From Peronospora farinosa (lineage: Eukaryota > Oomycota > Peronosporomycetes > Peronosporales > Peronosporaceae), in NCBI GenBank assembly GCA_947646735.1, contig CANTFK010000991.1, forward strand, positions 496,001 to 560,000: a stretch of 64,000 bases of DNA, written 5' to 3'. Shown here piece after piece: positions 10,538 to 20,884 of the stretch (position 1 is the stretch's first letter; every line of letters starts with the position of its first letter). Under the pieces are notes generated by a model that was not told the DNA's origin, searched no databases, and saw only the letters and a program-made list of their open reading frames with translations. Both the position numbers and the translations under genes were made by a program.

Positions 10538-12597
10538 CAGAAAAATGGCATGTTTGTAAATCTATGAATATTGCATGAATGTATTCTTATAACTTCCCTT
10601 TAGCAAGGTTTTAAGTATGAGCGCTAGGATATGGTATTCGATAATACCGTATCATATCGGTTAGGATTCGATGGAGCGATACGGACATATTATTATATAG
10701 ACGAGGGTATTTACCCGTCGTTCCGACGGATACCCCTACAATATACTGGCTTATCACTCTGCTTAGAATATCAGGTTAAATTAGGTAAATTAAAAAGGTA
10801 TTAAAGTCAATGTGTATTCAGGTCAATGTAAACCTGTCGTTACACCGGGTACACATTAGCGAATTTCTAGAACGCTTTCATATACAGTCATTTATTTTTT
10901 GATAGTACCTGAATCCTGATGAATCGATAGACGATTGCACCATGTTTCATCGACCCAACTCTTTTATGGTCATAACCCGTCGTTCTGAAGGTGCAAAGTA
11001 GAAAAGATTGGCATGTTAAACGCCGCGATGTGCTAAGGTGTATACCCGTCATTCCGACGGATATAGTGTGCAAGTCGACGCTGGAAATATAATGACCTTT
11101 ACATCATCGTTTTACTAATTTGGTTGACTACAATTAAATTGATGATATAAAGGTCAATGTGTAATCGTCGGTCCAACGGACATGGTGACTAAAGTTTACC
11201 TTTTAACCTCCGAGCCCAACTTTTTACTTAACAATATCAATGTAAAGTGATGGGTATGAGATTCAATGTGCACCCGTCGTTCCGACGGATAGTAGCGTGC
11301 GGACCGAATATATAAATTTGATTATGTATACAGGACCGTATGTCAAACAGCAACGTAAGGCTATATTTATCCAGTGTTCAGCTTGTTGATGCTGCCCGTC
11401 GCTCCGACGGATAGGTGCGCAAATTCTATGCTGACAGTATTCAAACCCACCACTTCCTTAAAATATTAATCTGCGTTGCGTAAATTGATAAGTATGAAAG
11501 TTAATGAAGGTCAGTATGTTATCCCATAACTTTTCTTTAGAAAAATTGGGTGAGTCAGGTAATTGCTAACTATAAAGTCAAGGTGTATGAAAGTCAAAAT
11601 GTACCTGTCGACGCCCGTCAAGGTAAATCTGTCGTTTCGCAGGTCAATGTGTACCCAACATTCCGACAAAAACAGTAAACGAAGGCTGCCTTTTGATCTT
11701 CTTACTTATCTTTTTACTTTTTAATATCTGTTTGACTCTGGTAAATTATATGTATGATGAATGTCATTTGGGTCAATGCGCTTATTGTAACTGCATCCAC
11801 TTGAACCTGATCACTACGCTTGCTTCTGCTAACCTTATAGTAAATTTTATTTGAGTACTAAGGCCAACGAATTAATGCATGCACCTTATATAATATTTGA
11901 ATTACATGCTATGTTAGATATATCAATACGTAACGATGGGTATGGAGGAGGATGTGTATCCATCGTTTTGTCGATGTATTGTATATAAAAGCACGGGGTA
12001 CGAACACATGGGATATACTATATTCTGTTATGCAAAATTGCTCATATTATTATCGATGCAAAATGCACAATCAGCCAATCCAAAATTAGCGAATAGTGCA
12101 AAATTAGCCAATCCAAATGCCGAAAAAGGATCAAACGGACAGACGGACGGACACAATTCTTTTATTATATAGAAGATTGTTACTATTATAGAAATAAATC
12201 TAGTGTATGGTACTTAGTTTAGGTTAACTTTGATATCTTCATGCATAGATAAACATAAGTTCTTATTGTGAGTTATAAAAAGAAATCTTTTTAAGACTTG
12301 CTCTCTAGTGCACCTTAAGCGCTTGCTTCTTTGAATCGTAAGCTTGTTAAGCTTGTGAGCGTAAGCTCGTAGACTGAAGAAATCTCTTCCAGTTCCATCG
12401 AACAGGTAGACTTCGTAGTCGTTAATTAGTTTCCATAGAACTAAGTGGCTCTGAGCCGCAACTTTAATTAGTTCTTTAGAACTAAGAGGCTTCTAGCATT
12501 TAAAGTCTTCCTCTGACTAAAGATTTACGTAGCTCTGCTAGACTTAATAGCACTCTTAGTCAATCCCACACCTGAGTTGTAAAACCAACTGGCCCTC
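10538..12597. other. Non-coding stretch with repeated GTCAATGTGTACCCGTCG hairpins
   Basis: AT-rich DNA without a convincing gene. It holds a repeated short inverted repeat CCGTCG-TTC-CGACGG, usually preceded by AATGTGTAC: clear copies at 10715-10729, 11046-11060, 11274-11288 and 11396-11410, worn copies near 10976, 11166 and 11617-11670. A (ACGG)n-like stretch lies at 12133-12152. It flanked the hAT insertion originally. The rest is featureless to me. Confidence 0.6.
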
Positions 12598-12943
12598 TGT
12601 ATAACGGGCTAAGGACCCGTTACCGTCTTACACAAAAAGGGCGTTAAGGAAGCGCTCTTAATGAACCCGTAAATATAGCTCTATTTTATTTTTTGTTTTA
12701 GTTTTAACTCGCAGTAAGTGCGAATATGTTCCCTAGCTTATGGGAACCACTCAATATGGAAGTCAATTTATTATTGGTTAATTATGGGTCTGGCTCCCCA
12801 AAAAATGAACCCATAATAAAAGGACGCGCAGCATCCGCTGATCGGATACTGCCCTATGCCTACTTATAAAAATATGCCCTATGCCTACTTATGTAATTAT
12901 GTATAATTCCTATAACTACTTCTGTAATGGGTTGCCCATTACA
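12598..12943 (-). repeat. 3' LTR of Gyp1R (346 bp)
   Basis: Sense strand begins TGTAATGGG at 12943 after a polypurine tract and ends ...CCCGTTATACA at 12598 (an extra TA against the other copies). Its middle is nearly identical to 5131-5473; its last 100 bases are more divergent. No partner for its target duplication is in the window. Confidence 0.88.
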
Positions 12944-13035
12944 TTACCTCCTCTTTAAGTTGTGCTTACTACAACGTAAGCACATAATATGAAAATGATT
13001 CTTTTTACCAAAATAGCAGCGACACAACCTCGAAC

Positions 13036-13061
13036 CTGCTCAGTGACACACAACTAAGCAG
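13036..13061. other. Hairpin before the antisense ATG in Gyp1R
   Basis: CTGCTCAGT ... ACTAAGCAG, 9-bp arms with one G-U type mismatch. It ends one base before the ATG at 13063. Confidence 0.55.
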
Positions 13062-13062
13062 C

Positions 13063-13343
13063 ATGACCCTGACCGCGCGCGCAAGGATATATCTGACAAC
13101 ATCAACCGTACGATATGCAGGGAGCAGACACCGCGAGTCACGGACGCACACTTAATCCCGTGGACGCTATACCGTTATATCGACGCTATTCATCCAGAAT
13201 TGCGAGAACTCATAACGAAACTCTTCACTCGTTATCATTCCGTTGGTGAAGTGGTTTACCACCGAGTTCTTGATCGTGATGTCGCTGAGTCGATCCCCAC
13301 GTGCGCCAAATTCGATTCGCTATGGCACCTCACATAGTCGCAA
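13063..13343 (+). pseudogene. Antisense gene of Gyp1R, N-terminal domain
   Basis: Plus strand, opposite to pol. An ATG at 13063 lies one base out of frame with a reading frame that carries TICREQTPRVTDAHLIPWTL, YRYIDA and LITKLFTRYHSVGE, and stops at 13343. This aligns with the antisense frames of Gyp1L (REQ...LKPWRLY...LFTRYRTVRG) and Gyp5 (RQLIPWSLYDLSG...YFRRFRKLRG). The DNA here is well diverged from both, so protein-level conservation is informative. The coiled-coil end of the same gene is at 14840-15259, beyond the inserted solo LTR. Confidence 0.6.
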
Positions 13344-13547
13344 ATGCCATTTAAGTTTTCTCGAGCCTCACAATAATTTTCGGAATAGCTTAGAGATTCG
13401 TCGTCAAAGTTCTGTTTCTCGCGAGCATTACGGCTCGCGAGATTAGGGATGTAATCGGTAGCATCACTCGCAATCGCCGTCATCCTACGCGACTCATAAT
13501 CCTCGACTACGTATGGTACATCCCGAGCTAGCGTATTTGTTAACTCC
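13344..13547 (-). pseudogene. Gyp1R pol, extreme C-terminus
   Basis: Minus-strand frame with IPNLASRNAREKQNFDDE and YCEAREN, matching Gyp1L (IPDFASRNAREQRNHDDL, YYEAREHTDE) downstream of the chromodomain. Bases 13544-13547 (ctcc) are one copy of the solo-LTR target duplication. Confidence 0.6.
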
Positions 13548-14688
13548 TGTGGTGGAGAGGGTTCTCAAAATTGTATGATGAGACCCCAAACCACTCACTG
13601 TGCCGGACTGCCGACTGTCGGAGGGGGTACCCCGATGCCGCGTATGAATCTTCTCTCACCTTGTGTACCCGTCGGCTGGCGGGTTGCACTCTTCGGAGGA
13701 CTTGGTGATGATGTAGACGTCTGCCTTGGTGGGGGGTAGACCTGGAGGGGCCTCGAGTGGATATGCTTCACTCGGTGGGCCGGTAGGTGGCCACTCGATC
13801 GACCTTGTCGAGAGTGGACTTAAAGCCAAATTCTTCAGGGAGCTTGTCGTCCCTGGCCTTTTCCTTCTTGTTCAGGGGTATCAACCACCTTACCTTTACG
13901 TTGCTCCCGGACCTTGAGGTGAGGGAGACCGCTTCCGATAGCGGGTCTTGGGGGGTGTTGCTACTCGAACGAGCTCACAGGCCAAATATATCCTGGAGCT
14001 CTATTCGCACTTGAACTTCGCTACACAACTGTCTTCGACGGGGGGCCAAAATATATCCCTTCCCGGAACAGTGAGTAACTTAGAACAAGTCCTTCTTCGG
14101 TGACGGAGTCGTGCCACGTAGATCGCAAATTGAGTAGTTTTTAATATAGTCCTATCCTTTTAACTCCTTTACTCTATCCTTGCCTGAAGCTCTGATTCCT
14201 TGCGGCGACTGGTCTGATCCTTGTATTAACTGGTCCGGAGTGGCTGAACCCCGAGGGGCCGAGGTCGACCGATGAGGGGCCGGGTCGACCAATGAGGGAC
14301 CCAGGTCTACCGATGAGGGACCGGGTCGACCAATGAGGGACCCAGGTCTACCGACTAGGGACCGGGTCTACCGACGAGGGACCCTGGTCTACCGATGAGG
14401 GACCGGGTCGATCAATGAGGGACCCAGGTCGACCTATGACGGACCCGGGTCTACCAACGAGGGGCCAGGTCGATCAATGAAGGGCCATGACCAACTCCCT
14501 TTGGTACCGGTTAACCGGTACCCTGATACTAATTTTTCTTCGGTGGGTCCTGCGGATTGCTCTCCACCAACGGTCGCTCCCCTTCGAGGCCCCTGTCTCT
14601 CTGGTCCCCTGTCCCTGACCCACGGTCTATACTCCGAATCCAACTGGATTCTGGGACCTCTACATCACCAAATTAGCACTTCACCACA
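13548..14688 (-). repeat. Solo LTR of the Gyp4 family (1141 bp)
   Basis: Sense strand TGTGGTGAAG...CCACCACA, flanked by CTCC at 13544-13547 and 14689-14692 (4-bp target duplication). No internal element sequence is present, so it is a solo LTR left by recombination. It contains a 20-21-bp minisatellite (about 14244-14470, GGTCGACC/GGTAGACC words) and the palindrome ggtaccggttaaccggtacc at 14503-14522. Confidence 0.92.
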
Positions 14689-14692
14689 CTCC

Positions 14693-17600
14693 CATGTATC
14701 GTCCGCCGACGAATATCCCAGCCATAGAACCCTGTAATGTTTCTCGACGTAGTTTTTAGTGGGCGCCGAGTTATTACTCGGCGCCTGGGACTTGAGATCC
14801 TCTTGAGTCGTCGGTCTACAATCCAGCGTCGCGCACCTGATGCATCAATTTAGGGAGGAGGAGCATCACGACGGAAGACCTCTGGCGATGAGCGCCGATT
14901 CTCGTAATCGAGAGCCTGTACAGTCGAATGATGAGCTGCGCCTACTCCGCGCTGAAGCCGAGGAATTAAAGAATGCCCTACTTGATGCTCGCGAGATGGC
15001 TGAGAGGGATCAAGATCGTGCGGATGCTTCGACTGAGGCTGCTGAGCGGACTCGACGTGAGCAGCGGGTACTGGCTGAGCGCCTACGTCAACTTGAGACG
15101 ACTGCGTTCGGAGGGCCCCAGCAGATCGAGTCTGCACGCGTTCAGGCAGGACTTGGTCCCAGTAGTCGTCAACGTCGTCGTCAAGGGATGTCGGATTTCG
15201 AGCCGGCACAGAAGAGCGGGGAAGATTCGAAGGGAGATCCGCCGGCAGGTAAGCCTTGAGGCGCCCGACGTAGAACGTCGGGTGCAAACGCATAGATGTA
15301 GGTATGTCTAGCGTGTAAGCGTCACCATGTACCTTAACAACCCGAAATGGGCCAATGTATCTTGGCGCTAACTTATTATCGCCCAAATTCGTCACTGAGG
15401 TGTTCGGTAATCCACTTGTTGATAACAATACTCTGTCACCTTCTCGAAATATCAACATATTCTTTCGACCTCTTTTGTCTGCATTCTCCTTTTGCTTGTC
15501 GACTGCCTCTTGTAATGCATCACGCACAAAACGCGTGATTCCTTGTCGTAATAGTATAAATTCGGTTACTGCAGCCGAACGTCCAGGAGACGTATTCTTT
15601 TGGGGGCAAGATTAGCAACGGGAGACGCGATGAATTTATCACGTCAGGAGTCGACATGCCGCTGGCCAATAAATTACCAGCAGGAGTTGTATCCGCATCA
15701 ACCTTATCCTCATCGTAATCAATCGTCAATAATTTCGGCGCAATTCCATCGGTAGATACTCCCCCACCAAGCTTTAAGACAGGGTGCTCTGAAGATGAGA
15801 AAGCAAGTAGCGCCGGAACGCGAGGATGCCTCGCGTTGTTAGCAAAAAATAGCGTCAACCCGGCTGACGCATGCACAGCATATGATTGCAAACTCTGCAA
15901 GTGGAAGATACGAACTCCATGACGAGAAAGATCTTGCATACTTGCGCAAGACATCTTCGAGCACTCTGTTCACACGCTCCGTTTGCCCATCCGTCTCTGG
16001 ATGGGCCGCCGTAGACATAAGCAACCGCGTGCCTAATAGCTGGAATAATTCGGCCCAGAAAGCCGAGTGAAACGCGGGTCACGGTCCGAAACAATAGATT
16101 CTGGCAAGCCGTGATGCCTAAAGATAAGATCAATGAAAAACTTCGCTGTCGTCTCCGCCGTAATGATGGCGGAGACCGGAGCAAAATGCACCATTTTGCT
16201 GAATCGATCCACTAGAACCAATACGCCCGTGCGTTTTTGTTCATCCGGTGAAAGTCCTAAGATAAAATCCATGCTGACCGAATGCCAGGATTTGGCAGCA
16301 GTCGGAAGCGGACGCAATGGGGCTTGTGAAGACGGCTCGGACTTCACACACTGGCAGGTTTCACAAGAGCACACCCATTTCTGGATGTACTTATACATTC
16401 GCGGCCAGAAAAATGCGTGAGAAATAGCCGCAAACGTCTTTTCGCGACCCAGGTGTCCTCCAGCTGGACTGTCGTGTAACTCATGAACCAATCGGGCTCG
16501 AAAGTCATCACCAGCAGGGATGACGACACGCGGGGAATCAAAGGCGTCCATCGTGTACGTCAGCAACGGACCTTTAAGAGCGTAACGCGTGATGTTGTCG
16601 CGTTTTGGTTTCGTCAACTTCGCGTGTAATTTTTCGCTCGGGTCCCTGAGATAGTTGAGGATTCCGCGATCTGAGTTCGGATCGACGGCACGGGGGTCGA
16701 AATCATCGCATTTAGTCCCAGTTCAATACAACACACACAGATATCTTCGTCGTCATCAACATACTCCGTTTGATGACCCATATCACGCCGAGGATCGTAA
16801 TCAGGACGACGAGAAAGCGCGTCAGCGAGGATGTTATTCTTGCCAGGCTTGTAATGCACCACAAAATTATACTCGGCAAAAAATGACAACCACCGTGCCA
16901 TACGCTGGGACAAGTGAGGACTCTTGACGGCGGTACGCAATGATGCGTGATCTGTGTAGATAGAAAACATCTTTTTGCCGATCAAATATATTCTAAACTT
17001 TATTAGCGCGTAACGCATAGCCAAAAGTTCCTTGTCGTGTACCGGATAATTTTTCTCGGCAGGTTTCATCTGTCGTAATTGAAACTCACGACGCGCTCTC
17101 GACCCTCGTCATCAAATTGCATGAGGGCACATCCTATAGCGAAATTGCTCGCGTCACATACGACGTGGAATGGCTTAGAGTCGTCAGGTAGCATCATCAC
17201 CGGTGCCTCGGACAAGCTCTTCTTCACGGAGTCGAAGGCAGATTGATGTTCTGCCTTTCATAACCATACTGCGTCTTCCTTGAGCAAAGTCGATAATGGC
17301 TGAATTAGCTCAGCATAGTTCTTCATATACGTATGCAAGTAATTCGCCAGACCGATCCATTTAAGTAATTCAGTTTGGTTCCTGGGCGTTGGACAGAAAC
17401 AGATCGATGAGATCTTCTCAGGATCAGCGCGGACACCTTCCTTGCTGACGTAGCATTCGAGTACTGGAATCTCGAGAGCGTAGAAGACACATTTCTTTAT
17501 ATTTGCATATTTAATTTATTCTCGCGCATAACTTGATTCAACTGCTTCAATTGTCGAAGGTGTACCTCCGTAGCGCTGAGCTTTTTCTCAGCGCGGCTGT

Positions 17601-19430
17601 GAACAAAATGTCGTCAAAGTAGCTCGGTGCACAGTCGCGAAGTGGACGAAGTACTTGTGTCACTATCCGATTGAACGTAGATGGAGCGTTCTTGAGACCT
17701 TGTTGCATGCCTAACTACTCCCAAAGCATCCCGCTTGGGGTGCTGACCGTAGTGAATGGAAAGTCCCTGTCCCTCATGAGGATCTGATAGAAACCGTCTG
17801 TCAGATCCATGGCGCTGTAGATCTCACTCTCGGACATGATATTCAATACCATGTCTTTCCGAAAGGTAATATTTTGAGCCGGGATCGTGGCGTCATTCAA
17901 TCTGTGTAAAGCGTGCACAATGCGCCAACCGCCGGTGGCTTTCTTCACACATAAAGTCGGGCTCGAAGGTGGCGAGATACTCTCGCGGACATGGCCAGCC
18001 TTGCGGCGACCCTCGAAATAGCGATGACTTGGTCGCGCGGTAACGGCCACTGCCTTGTCACGCAGTATTTCGATCCTGGCACGAGATCTATCTCGTGCCG
18101 CACACCACTATCCACCGGGAGCTCAGCTGGAATTTTCTCCGGGAAAATATTGGCGTACTCACGGGCGATATCGTATACAGGGTTGCCCGAAGCACGAAGA
18201 GCATCCCAAGACTGTGCCGCGAAGCGTTCTTCGCGCGCTGATTTAGGCTCGGCGCTCTTCGGGCGAGCCTCCAGAACTTCTTCACTGGCTGCTTCGGTGG
18301 ATGAAACGATGCACACTTGCTCGATGTCGCCGGCCTTGAGGTCATGAAGGAAGTCTTTCCATGTAAGGTCTGGCAGAGATGTGATATCTGCAGCAGTGCA
18401 CGGTGGACTCGCTACCTCAATGTAGAGGCCACGATGTGAAGACCCCTTCACGTAATCAAGCGCGCATACGGATTCCGTCACTACGGGATCAAATGCATCA
18501 GCATGTTGACGTGAATTTCGTCGTCTCGGTGATCGGCGTGCTCATTTCTTGCGTTTTTTCTTGCGTCTCGAGCCCCTGCTAGAGACTGGCACGTTGCTAT
18601 TACAAGAGGATGATGTACCCCCCGCTAGACGTGGGAGCTCTGTCTCCACCACGTCGGTCTCATGCGGATCCATCGTCCGCCCATTCTCGTCAATAAAAAG
18701 CGGGAGATCGTCTTCGACCGCTTCACTTGTTTGCGGGAGCCCCTGCTCGACCGCCTCGTTGAGAATCGGGAATCCCTGTTCGACCGATGTCTTTGTATGC
18801 GGGAACCGCTGTTCGACCGCCTCGTTGTGAATCGGGAAGCCCTGTTCGACCGATGTATGTGTATACGGGAACCGCTGTTCGACCGCTTCGTTCTGTGGCT
18901 CCGTCAGTGTAACGGAACATACTGCGCACAGAGGGCCATCGCTCTCTCTGTGTTGACTACTAGTCGTGGCGAGTTCTTTCACGACCCTGACGTGAGGCCA
19001 ATCGGACGAATCGACCAACAAATGAGTAAACACTTCACTGACGTCATAACCGGTTCGAAGTTTGACGGACCGAGATAGCCAATCTATCCTCGGCTGATAC
19101 CGTGGCTGTCACTTGATTGCATAGTTCAGCTCGTACACCAAAAATTCGTCGTTGCTCTGGAAACCGTCGAAAGTGTACGGTAAAACCACTGTTTTACGCG
19201 GGACACGTTTTGGTTGTCCATCGGCAAGTTTGACAACGATGTCACCTGGACCTTATCGAATCGTGACAGTCGACGGAGAAAGGACAAAAGGATGCACGAA
19301 AGAAGTTGTTGGAAGCGCCACAATCCAACAACGCTCGAAGTGGTCGCTTCAATCCAGCGACGATGAGACTGATAAAATCAGTCTCGAATCATCGCGCATG
19401 GTGGTGGCATTGAAGCGGGTATGAATCACT
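14693..19430 (-). pseudogene. Gyp1R protease and pol, decayed
   Basis: From 19430 downwards: a broken protease ([32 protein letters not shown] match Gyp5; the D-S-G motif region is frameshifted), the linker repeat (18930-18700, NEAVEQRFP/TSVEQGFP), an in-frame TGA at 18542, RT 18481-17715, RNase H 17069-16614, integrase 16617-15839, and C-terminal integrase 15527-14850. Lesions are the same as in Gyp1L except for one base (an extra C near 15603, so 15954-15520 ends early). Below 14839 the chromodomain is a different, more divergent version, then the solo LTR interrupts it. Confidence 0.87.
14840..15259 (+). pseudogene. Antisense gene of Gyp1R, coiled-coil end
   Basis: Identical to the C-terminal part of the Gyp1L antisense frame (MHQFREEEHHDGRPLAMSAD; EAEELKNALLDAREMAERDQ; RLRQLETTAFGG). 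It overlaps the integrase C-terminal coding strand in the register where first codon bases face each other. Confidence 0.55.
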
Positions 19431-19500
19431 TTGGGGATAGGAGCCCAAGCTGTCATCTGAGTACTCGAGGCTCCATTTATGCCAGTAGGACGCCCCACGT

Positions 19501-20522
19501 CTACTGGAACCGCTCGTTTTTTGGCGGGAACACCGACGACACAGCGTCTCCCCGTGAGACAGCTGTGTTCATAGTCACCGGAGGTGCACGACAGACAGCC
19601 GCACGATGGCCTGTCTTGCCACATCGAAAACACTTCATCGTGTTAGGATTGCGAATGTCGCGGCTTAATGATTTGCCGCGACCACGAGAGGACTCGATTG
19701 CATCAATTTCCATTGGCTCTGGGCCAGACGTCCGGGGATGTTGTGACGCTGCGTACAGGTACGACGACGCGACAGTGTAATCCTCACGAAGCGCGAGGGC
19801 AAATGCCTCCTCGAGGGACTTTGGCTCAGCACGTGTGAGGCAGTAACGCGTCATGCCCTCTTGCATACCAAAGATAAAGACATGGACTTGTGAAGCCATG
19901 TCAATTGGCTGCGTGGTAATGCACGAAGCAAGATGACGTGTCTTCTGCACGTAGTCACGCATCGACAGCTTGCCCTGTCGGAGTGAGAAGAAATCTGCAC
20001 GCAAGCGAGATTCGTCTTGAGGAGGCTCGAAAGCCAGTCGTAAGTCACGCTGGATATCGTCCAGCGTAGGAAACGCCGACTCATCTACGACGAGCTTTCC
20101 GATAGCCCATTCCTTGGCTTTGCCAACAAGCTGAGAAAGCAGGAAATTGACCTTGGCCGTCGGAGCGTCAATCAAGTTTGACGCTATCGCAATATCCACC
20201 TCGCGAACCCGCGATTAAGATGGAGACGATCCGAACCATCACAGGAGTACGTTGACGTCTCCATCTTGATAGCTTCATGGTGCGAAGTGCGTGAGGGAGT
20301 CAATACTCGCCAATTCGCTTCGGCGAGCTCTCGCACCATAAAGTCTTGAATGGCAGTACGTTGAGCATCAGACTTCGCTGTGCTCAGCAACGACGTCACA
20401 ATAGCTTCACAAGACACCTCCGCGAGGCGATGTAGTGCCTGCCACTCCACCGAGGTGAGATGTGGAAAATCAGAATGCTCCAGCGAGACCGCTGGAGCCA
20501 CAGAAGACTCTTCTATGTTCAT
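19501..20522 (-). pseudogene. Gyp1R gag with a CCHC knuckle
   Basis: 20522-20184 gives the gag N-terminus (MNIEESSVAPAVSLEHSDFP, LTSVEWQALHRLAEVS, FMVRELAEANWRVLTPSR). After a frameshift near 20200 the frame 20199-19501 continues with [52 protein letters not shown] and the nucleocapsid knuckle [14 protein letters not shown]. This is the usual Ty3/Gypsy gag layout (retrotrans_gag fold, then CCHC). Gyp5 gag (43569-44480) is a close homologue. Confidence 0.85.
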
Positions 20523-20564
20523 CTCGATTCTGGTATTTGGAAAGACTACGAAGCGCTACCCGGT

Positions 20565-20879
20565 GTAACGGGCTAAGGACCCGTTACCGTCTTACACTAA
20601 AAGGGCGTCGAGGAAGCGCTTTTAATTAACTCGTAAATATAACTCTATTTTATTTTTTGTTTTGTTTTAATTCGCAGTAAGTGCGAATATGTTCCCTAGC
20701 TCATGGGAACCACTCAATATGGAAGTCAATTTATTATTGGTTAATTATGGGTCTGGCACCCCAGTAATAAACCAATAATAAAATGACGCGCAGTATCCGC
20801 TAATCGGATACTGCCCTATGCCTACTAATGTAATTATGTATATTCCTATAACTACTCCGTAATAGGTTGCCCCATTACA
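20565..20879 (-). repeat. 5' LTR of Gyp1R (315 bp)
   Basis: Sense strand TGTAATGGGG...CCCGTTACA. It lacks the short internal duplication found in the two other Gyp1 LTRs here. The bases after it (CCGGGTAGCGC) do not begin with TGG, so the primer type is unclear. Confidence 0.9.
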
Positions 20880-20884
20880 GACAA
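20880..20884. other. Target-site duplication half of Gyp1 in Gyp2 (GACAA)
   Basis: Partner of 5474-5478. Confidence 0.85.

Larger units (their letters stand above)
12598..20879 (-). mobile_element. Ty3/Gypsy element Gyp1R (8.3 kb with a solo LTR inside)
   Basis: Minus-strand element: 5' LTR 20565-20879, gag 20522-19501, protease about 19430-19040, linker repeats 19033-18542, RT to integrase 18481-14850, chromodomain 14840-14693, solo LTR of another family 13548-14688, remaining 3' coding and antisense ORF 13540-13063, polypurine tract, 3' LTR 12598-12943. Left of 14839 it diverges clearly from Gyp1L, while 14839-18872 is nearly identical. The two 3' ends therefore come from different Gyp1 copies. 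Confidence 0.88.

Noticed and set aside
10700..11700. CRISPR-like array
   Set aside because: Spacing is uneven, repeats are degenerate 15-mers, and the genome is eukaryotic.
11936..12172. Small secreted effector candidate
   Set aside because: No convincing signal peptide and no RXLR or LFLAK motif; AT-rich flanking DNA with random short ORFs.
13726..14014. ORFs repeated in all Gyp4-family LTRs (also near 35566, 37070, 52332)
   Set aside because: Present wherever the LTR occurs, with no start context or known domain; by-products of the LTR sequence.
1..18872. One large inverted duplication (palindrome) covering the whole left side
   Set aside because: Only the Gyp1 arms are duplicated. Gyp2 and hAT are present once, split between the two sides, which is the mark of an inversion and not of a duplication.
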